Below are positions 6,501 through 15,147 of a stretch of 30,360 bases of DNA, in pieces. Source of the DNA: JBGUVL01 sp964370395 (GTDB lineage: Bacteria > Bacillota_I > Bacilli_A > Erysipelotrichales > Erysipelotrichaceae). Each line of letters starts with the position of its first letter. Position 1 is the first letter of the stretch. The translations under genes and the position numbers were made by a program. Where the stretch lies: positions 1 through 30,360 of the forward strand of contig CAYJIZ010000024.1 in NCBI GenBank assembly GCA_964370395.1, written 5' to 3'. The notes under the pieces are model-generated. The model had not been told where the DNA came from, searched no databases, and saw nothing but the letters and a program-made list of their open reading frames with translations.

Positions 6501-9283
6501 CTAAATTCATTCATTTCCAACCAGTTGTTTTGTTTTTTCGTATTTCTTAATCGAATGTATTGTGCCGTAATATTTTTATCAGAAAAATCTTCATCAATAT
6601 TACGTTTCATAGTATAACTATTTAACTTTGTCCAGTTAACATTGTCCATTGAATATTCTAAATCTGCATTTTGAATGTAGTCATTTCCACCTTGTGCTTG
6701 AACAATGTGAACTTTTCCAAGGATGATTGGTTGGCTTAATTTCAATCCAACATAATCCCCAACAAGCATGCTGTCTTTATCTGCTCCATAGCTATTGTCA
6801 TTTCTTACTCGATAAACAACTTTCGAAGAATCATTTTGATCAATTAAATTCGAATCTGATCCACTGTAAATTCCCCAGTGTTCGCTTCCAGTACGAATTA
6901 CACTCATACTGAAATCAGGAGCTACACTCGCTGTCGTTTCTACTTTGAATTCACGCATTGCAGGCCATTTGTTACCTGATCCTTTTTCAACACATGTATA
7001 ACGAACATTTGTTACGTTTTCAATTTGCAATCCAGTCGCTTTCACACTTGATGCATAATCTCCATAAACTTGATTGTTTACTTCATTAAACGTTACTCCA
7101 TTATCTGTTGAATACAATAATTTTGCTTTTCCAAAAGTATCATCTGGTTTTCCTGTTGTACCATTTAAAATCGATACTCCATACACAGTAGTAGGGACAC
7201 TTAAATTTACTTGGAAGTATTGTCCAGCTGCTTCATATCCATTATGCCATGCATATGTGTTCGCATCTCCATCAACGATACTCTCAATTTTAGTACCACC
7301 ATAGAAAGAATTGAAAGAGGAACTTGCGCTCACTACTAATTTTTCTTCTTCCTCATTCACAACACTTCCTACTTCTTTGCTCAATCTTTCTTCTAATAAT
7401 TGTGCAAATGGAATGATGTGTGTAGAACCAGGTGAAACAAACGTTTTGGTTCCATTAATTCCGTATCGAATTTGTTCTTTTGATGTTTTAAAGCTTGCGC
7501 TACCATCCATATAAGCGTTAAATGCTGCTGTTTTTTCGCCTTTTTCAACGGCAATCGCAGCTGCAACAAAATCCTTATTCGCTTTTGCTAATGCTTTTAA
7601 AGAAGTAACATAAGATGTCATTTCTGTTTTTAATTTTTCATTTTTTGTATATGTCATAAAAGTATCTGCTGCATCAACGATAACATCCATCTCATGCATC
7701 ACTTTACCACCCAATTCAACAATCGATTCTTTTTTATTATACGCATTTTTGAATTGGTTTAATAATGGACTTAACTCTTCTGACTCCGCTAACACCAAAT
7801 AGTGACCATTTGGTTGTGGATTTGACATATGTTTCGCTAATGTATGTAGCGCCTCTGATGCATCTGGTTCCACATATTTAAAAGAATCTGCCCAACTCTT
7901 TTCAACATCGAAACCACGTACGTTCCAACTGTAATCCGCTACCGCAAAAATCGCAACTTTTGAAGCTTCTGCTTCTTGCATTGGATTCGTTACTACTCCA
8001 GCTAAATCTTCAATATTAATATCCGTGTGTAACAAACTACCTTTACCCATCATTAAACGTGCTGCGTTAATGTCATTTACTGGCCAGTTTAACCAGAAAA
8101 GTGGACTTCTACGTTCACTGCTTCCATTTGGTAATAAGTAGCGTTTAAAGTGATCTAATGTTTTTTGTTCTATTGGTTGACATACTGATTCCCCTGTCCA
8201 GAAAATTTGCACATCATCTGGGAACCCTTTATCAAATGTAGATAACTCACTGTAATCACCTTGCCATGAATGGTTGTATCCTGCTGGACAGAAAACGGTG
8301 TCATACACATCACCTTTTGCTTTTCCCCATTCTGATATTTCAGTCATCATTTTGATAATGATTTCTTTGTCTAAGTTTCCAACATCATCACCTAACACTC
8401 CAAATTGACGAACTCCAACACTGTATAATTGTTCGAATTTCGTAATTAATTTTTGAATTTCATTGTCTGCATCTGCAGCATTAAACCCACCCATAAATGG
8501 ATGTGCTGTCCATACAAAACGTGTTTTTGTATCAATTCCCACTTGTACCATTTCCTGAATTGCTGCTAATTCAGCTGCAGGGTATGGTTGACGCCATTTT
8601 GATGTATGGTATGGATCATCTTTTGGCGCAAAGATATAGGAAGTCATCTTAAATTCGCCACCTAAGCGCATTAATGACATACGATCTTGATTTGACCAAG
8701 GAACTCCATAGTAACCTTCAATAAATCCACGAATTGGTGTATCTGCATAATCTTCAATCGTAAAGTTACGTAATGTTGAACCATCGATTTGATTGAAGAT
8801 ATGTTTCAATGATGTTAACCCATAAAAAGCAGCATCACTGTTTTTCCCAATCACAACAATTTCATTGTTGTTAGAAATAACTTTATGCGCATCGTTTTTC
8901 GCAAAGAAATCTGCATCAAATGCATACTTGTCTTTTGCGTATAAGTACGCATTTCCTGTACTATTATATGTTCCTACAAAGACATTTGTTTTGTTTTCCA
9001 CTTTTGCAGTAGAATACGTCACCTCTTTGTTTTTCATTCCCATAATTTCCGCTAAACGTTTTTTTGTTGCATCATCAATTGTATCATCGTACACGACGTT
9101 CACTTGACTTGGCATAATGTACTCACCTTCTTGGTAAGTAATCGAATGCGGATTTGGGTAAATTTCATACGCTGGCATTTCTGCTTTCAACAAGCCACTT
9201 GTTGAAACTTGAAATGCGAAGCTGCTAAACAAAAGCATAAGCGTTAATGTTAATTTACTCAGTTTCATTACCTTTTTTCTCAT
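3530..9283 (-). CDS. Secreted GH84 beta-N-acetylglucosaminidase / hyaluronidase-like protein (NagH type)
   Basis: The 1917-residue product is a large secreted glycan-degrading enzyme. Residues 1-34 are a signal peptide. About 38-180 is the N-terminal GH84 companion domain. The catalytic barrel starts at PIRGFIEGYYGVPW (183-196) and holds the catalytic Asp pair Asp299-Asp300 in GVLGDDVGN. A helical segment follows (about 500-640), then about five F5/8C/CBM32-like beta domains (650-1330), and seven FIVAR-type helical repeats (about 1330-1800). A Pro/Lys-rich stretch and a final TM helix with KKRKA end the protein. No LPXTG is visible before the TM, so it may be membrane-anchored rather than sortase-linked. 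It resembles Clostridium perfringens mu-toxin (NagH). Likely work is release of GlcNAc from host O-glycans or hyaluronan, feeding the NagE-like PTS nearby. An alternative start is Met6. A RAT/terminator leader precedes it. Confidence 0.93.
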   Translation of the reverse strand: MRKKVMKLSKLTLTLMLLFSSFAFQVSTSGLLKAEMPAYEIYPNPHSITYQEGEYIMPSQVNVVYDDTIDDATKKRLAEIMGMKNKEVTYSTAKVENKTNVFVGTYNSTGNAYLYAKDKYAFDADFFAKNDAHKVISNNNEIVVIGKNSDAAFYGLTSLKHIFNQIDGSTLRNFTIEDYADTPIRGFIEGYYGVPWSNQDRMSLMRLGGEFKMTSYIFAPKDDPYHTSKWRQPYPAAELAAIQEMVQVGIDTKTRFVWTAHPFMGGFNAADADNEIQKLITKFEQLYSVGVRQFGVLGDDVGNLDKEIIIKMMTEISEWGKAKGDVYDTVFCPAGYNHSWQGDYSELSTFDKGFPDDVQIFWTGESVCQPIEQKTLDHFKRYLLPNGSSERRSPLFWLNWPVNDINAARLMMGKGSLLHTDINIEDLAGVVTNPMQEAEASKVAIFAVADYSWNVRGFDVEKSWADSFKYVEPDASEALHTLAKHMSNPQPNGHYLVLAESEELSPLLNQFKNAYNKKESIVELGGKVMHEMDVIVDAADTFMTYTKNEKLKTEMTSYVTSLKALAKANKDFVAAAIAVEKGEKTAAFNAYMDGSASFKTSKEQIRYGINGTKTFVSPGSTHIIPFAQLLEERLSKEVGSVVNEEEEKLVVSASSSFNSFYGGTKIESIVDGDANTYAWHNGYEAAGQYFQVNLSVPTTVYGVSILNGTTGKPDDTFGKAKLLYSTDNGVTFNEVNNQVYGDYASSVKATGLQIENVTNVRYTCVEKGSGNKWPAMREFKVETTASVAPDFSMSVIRTGSEHWGIYSGSDSNLIDQNDSSKVVYRVRNDNSYGADKDSMLVGDYVGLKLSQPIILGKVHIVQAQGGNDYIQNADLEYSMDNVNWTKLNSYTMKRNIDEDFSDKNITAQYIRLRNTKKQNNWLEMNEFRVESKVFFNQSAYTNADALKGIKSLVIDGSATLEPTKAVTLKPNEYIGLKMDRIHVLQSILTTIENDALTLQISNNGYEWKPVDVNAIEGENARYVRYLNLTNDDVTFDIDKLVVNALIVQPKSLASTSGFSIYGDAETAAYVFDKDRTTQTIYEGSQVKGSYVVYDLGQTIDLNSFKAVVRDGENDFTRHGKFSVSLDNKNWTPIMTLGNQDSANPGEAANTDDINYVFPLHEISYNAKYETDLNVKVRYLKFEITRTKEGADKWVRFQEFEINDGAYIPESNDPTIQTTVKESESSLLRYLTDGNLSTAFAPEEKEGSITLQVSEKNTTLNTVKIIQSAQAISNAKVKARVMSTKKGVASSEITLGTLSQTINTFTIPEGNVLLDVSIEWENTNVNLIEFMLTKASVNDVNKEPLFELLDKKEDTSTWTSASKAAYEAALKAGQYVYDSSAIAQTSVDSAIELITIAIQEKAIKGDSAQLTKACSEAVSDARYYTSKTWVAFQRALSEAKAMVDNKDAYSQAQFDAQLEKLTSAQNSLVYNPTSSELAGLFKVEMDAYIATITNPEELYTVNSFKALIDGQATLSTMLETNKVSPIHPTEFDKMVDTIKTARDSLVLVKSLPSLVEEFELANATLYTANSFKVYADAIADAKAKLIQATPAQILEAITQVEAARDALMFRGDATEVNAYIDALRQLDATNYTKVTYQALMDEIDAVLVKLENATDSEIAPCLEQLQSAYAKLINVSALKMKLEQVKLFDAKDYTTSSYVQLKDAIKIAEKHLVDGNKEEISKSINELEYASKKLTICVDQKEAKDYITSLRKVNKTAYTEQSYAKYESAYNTIKALLERLPDVSASEYVKVKVAFEKAVNQLMLVKTPDNPTKPNNPGNGVGPTRPRPTQPNPETTGRVIAGIGEQVQEKVVEKDIPQKETVKKEETKKEKVEKVEKDETPKAQLTDSDNTSLSTPIVIGAVLVAIGGMFLVLKKRKA

Positions 9284-9352
9284 ATCCTTTTTTCCCTTCT
9301 TTCAATTGAAGTATTTGATTCACCGCTCTTATCTTCAAACCTCCTTTCACTA

Positions 9353-9402
9353 AAGAAACAAAAAAGACCACACACATACAAAAAAAGTATGTGCAGTGGT
9401 CT
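9353..9402 (-). terminator. Leader terminator upstream of the GH84 gene
   Basis: On the minus strand AGACCACTGCACATAC pairs with GTATGTGTGTGGTCT around a T-rich loop, followed by a T-rich tract. Its first arm overlaps the last bases of the RAT site, so the two cannot form together. This is the standard BglG/LicT attenuation layout. Confidence 0.9.
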
Positions 9403-9426
9403 CGCCTAATTTAATAGTAACAATCC
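9398..9426 (-). promoter_or_regulatory. RAT site for a BglG/LicT-type antiterminator
   Basis: The minus-strand 29-mer begins GGATTGTTACT and has AGGCGAGACC at its end. It matches the ribonucleic antiterminator pattern (GG.TTGTTACT..., AGGC...ACC). Binding of the dimeric CAT domain would hold it as a hairpin and block the overlapping terminator, so GH84 is made only when the PTS sugar is present. The likely regulator is the adjacent antiterminator gene at 9561-10385. Confidence 0.85.
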
Positions 9427-9463
9427 AAGCTACGATAAGATTCGGTTTTATTAATACAATTTT

Positions 9464-9492
9464 AATATACAGTAATCTGGTTATGAAAGCAA
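9464..9492 (-). promoter_or_regulatory. Sigma-A promoter for the GH84 leader
   Basis: On the minus strand TTGCTT (9487-9492) and TATATT (9464-9469) are separated by exactly 17 bp. The position just upstream of the RAT site gives GH84 its own regulated transcript apart from the PTS/antiterminator genes. Confidence 0.65.
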
Positions 9493-9560
9493 GCAAAAAT
9501 GAAAATTTTAAATCTTTCTTTTTTTTGCTTACCATTTTTCTTTTTCTCAGCTAACTAAGC

Positions 9561-10385
9561 TTATTTTAGAATTCGCTTAATATGCAGTGCCAAATACGTT
9601 TTTTCATCTGGCGACAACAAATAATCATAGCGATCAAACACCGTTTTACTAATGCGATTAATACATAAGTTCAAACGGATATCATCTTTTAGCGTCGCCC
9701 GTATTTGCGATGTTGTATCGCAAGCATCCATGCTCCCATTAAAAATCTTTTCCGCCAAATACTTTAAATGTGTACATACACGTGCATAAGCCAAACTATC
9801 TTCGCGTAAATGAACTTTCATCACAATACGAATCACTTCTAACACTTCTTTGGTAAAAGTAGCTATTTTGGTAGCATTACTCATATTTTCCTTTAAGGAA
9901 AAGTTTACGATATGAAGCGCAATGTATCCTGCCTCATCTTCATCTAACATGACCCCTGTCACACTTTTGATGTACTTCAATGCCCATAAACCAATATTGT
10001 ATTGTTTTTGGTATAACACTTTTGTCTCACTTAAAATAATATTTGGTAAATAAATTCCCTCTTTTTTACGCGCTACTGCGAAAGCGATGTGATCACTAAT
10101 CGATAAAAAAATCGTACCATCGAAGAGCACATCCAATTCTTTGCTTGCTTTCTCTACAATTTTCTTTGTAATTTCAAAATAAATACTAGGCACTTGTGCC
10201 AGCGTTTCCTTAAAGCGATGGTTATTTTCATTTTGTAATTCGTATGTGCGCTCAATTCTTGATTTGTCGACTTGGTCTCCTACCTTCTTTTGAAACCCAA
10301 CTCCAGAACCAGTTACAATCACATCCACATTATCATCCGTAATTGCTGCGACACTATTATTATTGAATATTTTTAATATTTTCAT
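9561..10385 (-). CDS. BglG/LicT-family transcriptional antiterminator
   Basis: This 274-residue RNA-binding regulator has an N-terminal CAT domain (about 1-57, MKILKIFNNNSVAAI) and two PTS regulation domains. The conserved phosphorylatable histidines are visible: His99 (SDHIAF) and His158 (ALHIVN) in PRD1, His206 (CTHLKYL) and His268 (ALHIKRI) in PRD2. In this family the PTS EIIB phosphorylates PRD1 and inactivates the protein without sugar, while HPr phosphorylates PRD2 and activates it. It lies 21 bp after the NagE-like EIICB gene on the same strand and immediately upstream of a RAT/terminator in front of GH84. It most likely senses the EIICB and switches on the glycosidase. Confidence 0.92.
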   Translation of the reverse strand: MKILKIFNNNSVAAITDDNVDVIVTGSGVGFQKKVGDQVDKSRIERTYELQNENNHRFKETLAQVPSIYFEITKKIVEKASKELDVLFDGTIFLSISDHIAFAVARKKEGIYLPNIILSETKVLYQKQYNIGLWALKYIKSVTGVMLDEDEAGYIALHIVNFSLKENMSNATKIATFTKEVLEVIRIVMKVHLREDSLAYARVCTHLKYLAEKIFNGSMDACDTTSQIRATLKDDIRLNLCINRISKTVFDRYDYLLSPDEKTYLALHIKRILK

Positions 10386-10406
10386 TGTTAACCCTACCTA
10401 TTTTTA

Positions 10407-11867
10407 TCACATTAAAATTTCATTCATACAATCGGCAATAAACTGCACCTGTGTTCCGACAATGATTTGCAAACTATGATCACTTGTTTTCACAACTCCA
10501 CTTGCATTACTAATAGCGAGTAGTCGTTGCTCATCTATGCCTTCCAAAGTTTTTAGCTGCACTCGCAAACGCGTAATACAACTATCTACTTCAACAATGT
10601 TATCCATACCACCTAATGCTTCTACATATAAGATTGCCATATCTTCTATTGTCAGATTTTGTGGTACAACATGATTCTCTTCTTTGTTTGTTTCGACCAC
10701 CACTTGTTCTACTTCTCTTCCTATCGTCATTAGATTATAACGTAATATGAAGAAACGAAACAGGGCATAATATACAATTCCACAACCTACTCCCAATACC
10801 AGCAACATAAGTGGTTGATGGGCAAAGGGGGATTTAACACTTAAGACAAAATCGATAAACCCTGCCGAGAAACCAAAACCTGCAATCCATTGAAACGTGG
10901 CAGCTACCATCATCATGATAGCAGTCAAAAGTGCATGTACGACAAATAATACTGGTGCAACAAACATAAAAGAAAATTCTAGCGGTTCTGTCACTCCCGT
11001 TAAAAAAGAAGCGAGTGCACCAGAAATCAAAATCGATTTTATTTTTTTCTTGTTTTCTTCTCGTGCACAGCGATAAATCGCTAAGGCTGCTGCCGGTAAT
11101 CCAAACATCATAACAGGGAAAAACCCTGCTTGGTACATACCCGTAACACCCACTACACCACCTGGAACTGATCCCCAAAACTTTCCGATGTCCGCAATTC
11201 CTGCACCATCAAACCAAAAGACGGTATTTAATGCATGATGCAATCCAGTGGCAACCAATAGGCGGTTGAAAAATCCATATACACCTGCACCAAAAGGACC
11301 TAACAAAGCAATGCTTCTTCCAAATTGTTCAAGGGCACTAAAAATAATAGGCCATACGTAGATAAAAATAAAGGAGATCAGCATTACTACAACACTTGTG
11401 ACAATCGGTACAAAGCGCTTCCCATTAAAGAAAGCGAGAAACGATGGCAATTGCATCGAATGAAAATGATTGTATAAAAAAGCACTGACACCACCCAATA
11501 CAATCCCCATCAATGCATTGGAAGAATACATATAACATTTGGGGACATGCTCAACACTCACATTTAAAAACAAAGCAACACTCTCTACTGATAATAAGTG
11601 AGTGTAAATCACATACGCAACAACGACACTAATCACAACAATACTACTTTTGTCTTTCGCAAAAGCGATCGCAATCGCAATCGCAAAAAAGAAAGGTAAG
11701 TTATCGATGACAGCACTCCCTGTTTGCACAAGCAACAATGCGATTAAACTTATGGTATGTTGATTATTCGGTTCTAACCAATACCCGATTCCTTTTAAAA
11801 TCGCCGCCACTGGCATGATGGAAACAGCGATCATTAACGCTTTTCCAAGTTTTTGTAAAAAGGCCAC
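10407..11867 (-). CDS. PTS N-acetylglucosamine-type EIICB permease
   Basis: A glucose-superfamily PTS permease. Residues 1 to about 380 are the EIIC membrane domain, with TGLHHALNTVFWFDG (209-223), the form of the GLHH motif usual in GlcNAc (NagE) permeases, and GVTEPLEF (about 293-300). The EIIB domain carries the phosphocysteine in DSCITRLR (Cys432, numbered from GTG 11873). No EIIA domain is fused; a separate EIIA gene is divergent at 11991. I chose GTG 11867 because AAAGGAG lies 8 bases upstream of it and only 2 bases before GTG 11873. Import and phosphorylation of GlcNAc fits the neighbouring GH84 enzyme. Exact sugar specificity is inferred. Confidence 0.88.
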   Translation of the reverse strand: MAFLQKLGKALMIAVSIMPVAAILKGIGYWLEPNNQHTISLIALLLVQTGSAVIDNLPFFFAIAIAIAFAKDKSSIVVISVVVAYVIYTHLLSVESVALFLNVSVEHVPKCYMYSSNALMGIVLGGVSAFLYNHFHSMQLPSFLAFFNGKRFVPIVTSVVVMLISFIFIYVWPIIFSALEQFGRSIALLGPFGAGVYGFFNRLLVATGLHHALNTVFWFDGAGIADIGKFWGSVPGGVVGVTGMYQAGFFPVMMFGLPAAALAIYRCAREENKKKIKSILISGALASFLTGVTEPLEFSFMFVAPVLFVVHALLTAIMMMVAATFQWIAGFGFSAGFIDFVLSVKSPFAHQPLMLLVLGVGCGIVYYALFRFFILRYNLMTIGREVEQVVVETNKEENHVVPQNLTIEDMAILYVEALGGMDNIVEVDSCITRLRVQLKTLEGIDEQRLLAISNASGVVKTSDHSLQIIVGTQVQFIADCMNEILM

Positions 11868-11904
11868 AATCACCTCTCCTTTCCTTTTTTAACTCAAGTA
11901 GCTA

Positions 11905-11933
11905 TTGACAGAAAGCCATTTACTACATAAAAT
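11905..11933 (+). promoter_or_regulatory. Sigma-A promoter for the EIIA gene
   Basis: A consensus TTGACA (11905-11910), 17-bp spacer and TAAAAT (11928-11933) face the EIIA gene. A divergent promoter for the EIICB gene must overlap this 117-bp gap, but I cannot place it with confidence. Confidence 0.75.
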
Positions 11934-11990
11934 ATTGCTAGTTATGCGCGATTTTAATTCGTATCGTAGTAACCAAGAAAGGACACGCTG

Positions 11991-12473
11991 ATGCACAAAA
12001 AATTAACGCAATTATTTCAAAACAACAAACGCATTAGCGCCGTATGTGATGGAACCATCCTTCGCTTAGAAGACATCCCAGAACCTGCTATTGCCAATCG
12101 TATGATTGGAGACGGCATCGCTTTACAACATAGCGAGAAAGAAATCTATGGATGTTGTGAAGGTGTTGTCACATTGATTGCTCCAAGCAAACATGCAATG
12201 GTTATCACAAGCGAACACGGAGCGCAAATCTTAATTCATTTTGGTATTCATACCAATAAAGAAAACGAACAACATTTTCATCACCATGTGAAAGTGAATG
12301 ATCTCGTTTCTTTAAACACTTTACTTACGAGCATATCCAGTGAGTATATGCAGCAAAACAATGAAAAACTAATTACTTTTATCGTTATTTTAAACAAAGA
12401 GGAACATCCAATTAAAGCGTATACTACTGCCCATTTCGCAAGGAAAGGAAAACTGCTATTCACTTATAAATAG
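11991..12473 (+). CDS. PTS glucose-family EIIA protein (stand-alone)
   Basis: This 160-residue cytoplasmic phosphocarrier matches EIIA-Glc. GDGIAL lies near 40-45, the first active-site histidine is in SKHAMVI (His68), and the phosphorylated histidine is in LIHFGIHT (His83). The usual DTV after HFGI is replaced by HTNKEN, so the loop near the active site is unusual. It should take phosphate from HPr and pass it to the EIIB of the divergent EIICB, which lacks its own EIIA. AAGAAAGGA upstream serves as ribosome site. Its own promoter and terminator make it a single-gene transcript. Confidence 0.88.
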   Translation: MHKKLTQLFQNNKRISAVCDGTILRLEDIPEPAIANRMIGDGIALQHSEKEIYGCCEGVVTLIAPSKHAMVITSEHGAQILIHFGIHTNKENEQHFHHHVKVNDLVSLNTLLTSISSEYMQQNNEKLITFIVILNKEEHPIKAYTTAHFARKGKLLFTYK

Positions 12474-12480
12474 ATACTAC

Positions 12481-12514
12481 AAAACGAAGGCTCATTGCGC
12501 AGTCTTCGTTTTTT
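12481..12514 (+). terminator. Intrinsic terminator of the EIIA gene
   Basis: AAAACGAAG (12481-12489) pairs with CTTCGTTTT (12504-12512), followed by T residues. It lies 8 bp after the EIIA stop codon. Confidence 0.85.
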
Positions 12515-12659
12515 CACCTTTTTGTATTGTAAGCGAATTCCAGCATAAAAAGTTCTTTTTGGCAAATTTTTGTCGTCTCAATAACACTAGCAAATATAGC
12601 ACTATTTAGTAGCCTATTTGTTTTTCAAATCACACTTCTTATTACTTCTTAGGAACATA

Positions 12660-12689
12660 AAAAGGGCATGCAAAATCACATGCCCTTTT
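12660..12689. terminator. Bidirectional terminator after the surface-protein gene
   Basis: AAAAGGGCATG (12660-12670) and CATGCCCTTTT (12679-12689) form an 11-bp stem. The T run on the minus strand ends the surface-protein gene that stops at 12721. Confidence 0.88.
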
Positions 12690-12720
12690 CTTTTTCATTC
12701 ACTTTTCTCAATAACCTAAA

Positions 12721-14559
12721 CTAATCACGTGATCTCGCTTTTGCGAAACGCGATAACATTATAATCGAACCTGACATCACCATCAACAAAATCCATGTTG
12801 ACGTATTTGTATGATCTCCTGTATTCGGACTTTTTGTTTCTGGTTTTTGACTAACTGGTGGCAACTTCTCTTCCTTGCCTTTGTCATCTCCGGGTGTAAC
12901 ATCCTTATCTGTGCCATCACCAGGTTTAATTTCTTCATCTTTTCCTCCTGGTGTAACTCCTTCCTCTGAATCATCCCCATTTGCAACATCTTTAACAGTA
13001 AACGAAGTCGTAGCACTACCATCACTAAATACCATTTCTACTAAATATTTTCCACAACTCAAAGTATTTAAATATTCTGGTTTCAAAGTGATAATCGTAC
13101 TTCCTTTTTGGGCTAGATAATTTTCTTTACCCACAATATTTCCATTGATTCTTACTTCCTTGAACTTATCAAACTCTCCATTTGATTTTAAAACAATCCC
13201 TTCTTTGGTTCCTTTGGTCCATTGTGCATCCGCTCCTTCTAACATATCGTAATTGACAGGAACAGGCAGTGGAGTTTCTTTATAAACAACGACAGATTGT
13301 TCCTTTCCTACAAAATTTAAATTAGGAACCGCTATATCAACTGTGATACTTTCTCCATCTTCTACTGTTATATCCGAAACTGCGAGCGTATACTCACCAC
13401 GATTAGAAACTTTTGTTAGTGCTCCTTTTTTTGCTCCAGTTACTGTGATATTCGCTTCTGTTAGAGAAGGCACATAACTATCAAATGTTAATTGTAATTC
13501 TGTTGTTGTCTCTTTTCCTGTGACTCCGTTCGCTGTTAAGCCATTAAAATTAAATGTTTTATTATCTAATATAACTGGACCTTCGCCTTTTGGTGTCAAT
13601 TCATTATTTTTTCCACTTGGAAATTCTTCCTTAGCCCCTGTTACAGTTGCCAAGGGTGCACTTATCTGAAAAATCGAATAAAAAGCAACTCGCACATTCA
13701 AAACGGATATGTGACTATTAATAATTAATATGTCACTAGAAGAAAAAACACCTTTACCCTCCATATTGTGTGAATTTTCGATATTTAGAATACTCCCTTC
13801 AATCATTGACACTATACTATATACCCCTGACACTTTAATATTTGAGTTACAATTCAACACAATATTAACAACTGAGTATCTTATATAAAGATTACCACTT
13901 GAATTCTCCATTCCAGCAACAAATTCGATATTCGAACTTTCTTGTGTATATATATTTATTTCCGCATTATTACACTCTATACTTGCCCTAGGATTTACCC
14001 CATATGATTTTTCGTTATATATCCCATATGTATATTTACAATTCAAAAGGTATACATTTAACGTACAATCTCTTAATGTTAATGAGCCATTATACATTAT
14101 TGAACATCCATTAACATCTCTTCCATCACCACTTCCATATGTATTTAGTGTTCCTTTTCCTTGAATTATGAATGATTTCCCATAAATCTGATGATTTCTT
14201 AAAACAGAGTTCACTTCAAATGATCCACTCGTATTTATTATGTTAACAGACCCGGCTGCAAGTTCAATAATTCCACCATCAGCAACTACTAAACCCAAAC
14301 CTGAAGTGGTTTCAAACGAAAACCCGTTTAGCGTTAATGTATTCCCTACGATTTCCCACTTGTCCGTTTGCTCTGTATATTTCTCCATACCATTTTTATC
14401 AAAATTGTATGCTTTCTCAGTGCTACCAATATACAACTCCTTATCTATGAACAATAACGCTTCACTTTCTACTTGTGCTTGCACCTTCATAGGGAAACAC
14501 ACCATTAGCATAGTAAAAACAATAAATAATACACTCACTCTTCGAATCATTCTTCTCAT
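12721..14559 (-). CDS. Cell-surface protein with beta-helix-like region and variant sortase signal
   Basis: A secreted protein of 612 residues from Met8 of the longest frame. I chose this start because GAGAAGGGA sits 10 bases before it, while the ATG at 14580 has no ribosome site. The signal peptide ends near VQAQVES. Residues about 60-310 are rich in short hydrophobic/Asn-rich strands (SLTLRDCTLNVYLL, LIINSHISVLNV), like right-handed beta-helix or carbohydrate-binding modules. Beta-sandwich-like segments follow, one (VNYDMLEGADAQWTKG to SATTSFTVKD) of the X2-like type. A Gly/Asp/Pro-rich spacer leads to KSPNTGDHT, a TM helix and basic RFAKARSRD. SPNTG replaces the usual LPXTG, so anchoring by sortase is likely but not certain. 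Ligand unknown. Confidence 0.8.
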   Translation of the reverse strand: MRRMIRRVSVLFIVFTMLMVCFPMKVQAQVESEALLFIDKELYIGSTEKAYNFDKNGMEKYTEQTDKWEIVGNTLTLNGFSFETTSGLGLVVADGGIIELAAGSVNIINTSGSFEVNSVLRNHQIYGKSFIIQGKGTLNTYGSGDGRDVNGCSIMYNGSLTLRDCTLNVYLLNCKYTYGIYNEKSYGVNPRASIECNNAEINIYTQESSNIEFVAGMENSSGNLYIRYSVVNIVLNCNSNIKVSGVYSIVSMIEGSILNIENSHNMEGKGVFSSSDILIINSHISVLNVRVAFYSIFQISAPLATVTGAKEEFPSGKNNELTPKGEGPVILDNKTFNFNGLTANGVTGKETTTELQLTFDSYVPSLTEANITVTGAKKGALTKVSNRGEYTLAVSDITVEDGESITVDIAVPNLNFVGKEQSVVVYKETPLPVPVNYDMLEGADAQWTKGTKEGIVLKSNGEFDKFKEVRINGNIVGKENYLAQKGSTIITLKPEYLNTLSCGKYLVEMVFSDGSATTSFTVKDVANGDDSEEGVTPGGKDEEIKPGDGTDKDVTPGDDKGKEEKLPPVSQKPETKSPNTGDHTNTSTWILLMVMSGSIIMLSRFAKARSRD

Positions 14560-14583
14560 TTTCAAAATTCCCTTCTCCATTTA

Positions 14584-14600
14584 AACCAACATAATTGGTT
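14584..14600. promoter_or_regulatory. Inverted repeat in the 5' UTR of the surface-protein gene
   Basis: AACCAA and TTGGTT flank CATAA at 14584-14600, between the predicted transcription start and the gene. It could be an operator for a small dimeric repressor or an mRNA hairpin. No regulator is identified. Confidence 0.4.
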
Positions 14601-14612
14601 ATATCCAGTTCC

Positions 14613-14641
14613 ACTATATCGTAAAATGGAAATTTTTTCAA
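14613..14641 (-). promoter_or_regulatory. Sigma-A promoter of the surface-protein gene
   Basis: Minus-strand TTGAAA (14636-14641) and TATAGT (14613-14618) with exactly 17 bp between them. Confidence 0.65.
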
Positions 14642-14670
14642 GGAAGCAAAAAAGCAACAAACTACTTACG

Positions 14671-14706
14671 TAAAAAAACAAGTGAACCCATTTGCTCACT
14701 TGTTTT
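14671..14706 (-). terminator. Terminator of the manXYZ-manO operon
   Basis: On the minus strand AAAACAAGTGA pairs with TCACTTGTTTT (14675-14685 with 14696-14706), followed by a T run. It lies just after the manO stop codon. Confidence 0.88.
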
Positions 14707-14722
14707 CTATTTGTTTTTAATT

Positions 14723-15112
14723 TTATAAAACACTCTTTTTATTACGAGAGAAAATAGCTTTTACCCCACGTTTGATGACTTCCATAAAACTTAAGGAACG
14801 CACTAATTTATCTGCCGCAATATAAGTATTCATTGCTTTTAAAACATGTTTATTATCACGAGAAGAAAACGAGAATGTTCCATTCGCTTTTGTCACAATC
14901 GCAAAACGTGGAATCCATTTGCCTTTGAACATGACCGATGCAGCTACATGATCAATTTCCTCCCAAGGAATTTGAATGTAGTCTTCCACGTTTTTATCAT
15001 TATAAAATTCAAACGCTTTGTCACCGACCATTACTTTGCCATATGTTGCAACACCCATATAAGAAGTTGCTCCAATTGTATAATCCACCTTTGTGTTCAT
15101 TGATTGTGCCAT
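14723..15112 (-). CDS. manO: ManO-family (DUF956) protein of the mannose PTS operon
   Basis: This 129-residue cytoplasmic protein fits DUF956/ManO. It begins MAQSMNTKVDYTIGATSYMG and contains IPWEEIDHV and FSFSSRDNKHVLKA, a PH-like beta-rich pattern with a basic tail. ManO genes commonly close mannose-family PTS operons in Bacillota and have been linked to control of that operon; the mechanism is unclear. Here it is the last gene, 35 bp after manZ, with GGAGG before the start, and is followed by a strong terminator. Confidence 0.85.
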   Translation of the reverse strand: MAQSMNTKVDYTIGATSYMGVATYGKVMVGDKAFEFYNDKNVEDYIQIPWEEIDHVAASVMFKGKWIPRFAIVTKANGTFSFSSRDNKHVLKAMNTYIAADKLVRSLSFMEVIKRGVKAIFSRNKKSVL

Positions 15113-15147
15113 GTTGTATCCTCCTACTTAATCACTTAATATGATTA

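Noticed and set aside
10834..11178. 114-codon minus-strand frame inside the EIICB gene
   Set aside because: Shifted frame of a well-supported membrane protein; Cys/Phe-rich product typical of frame shadows.
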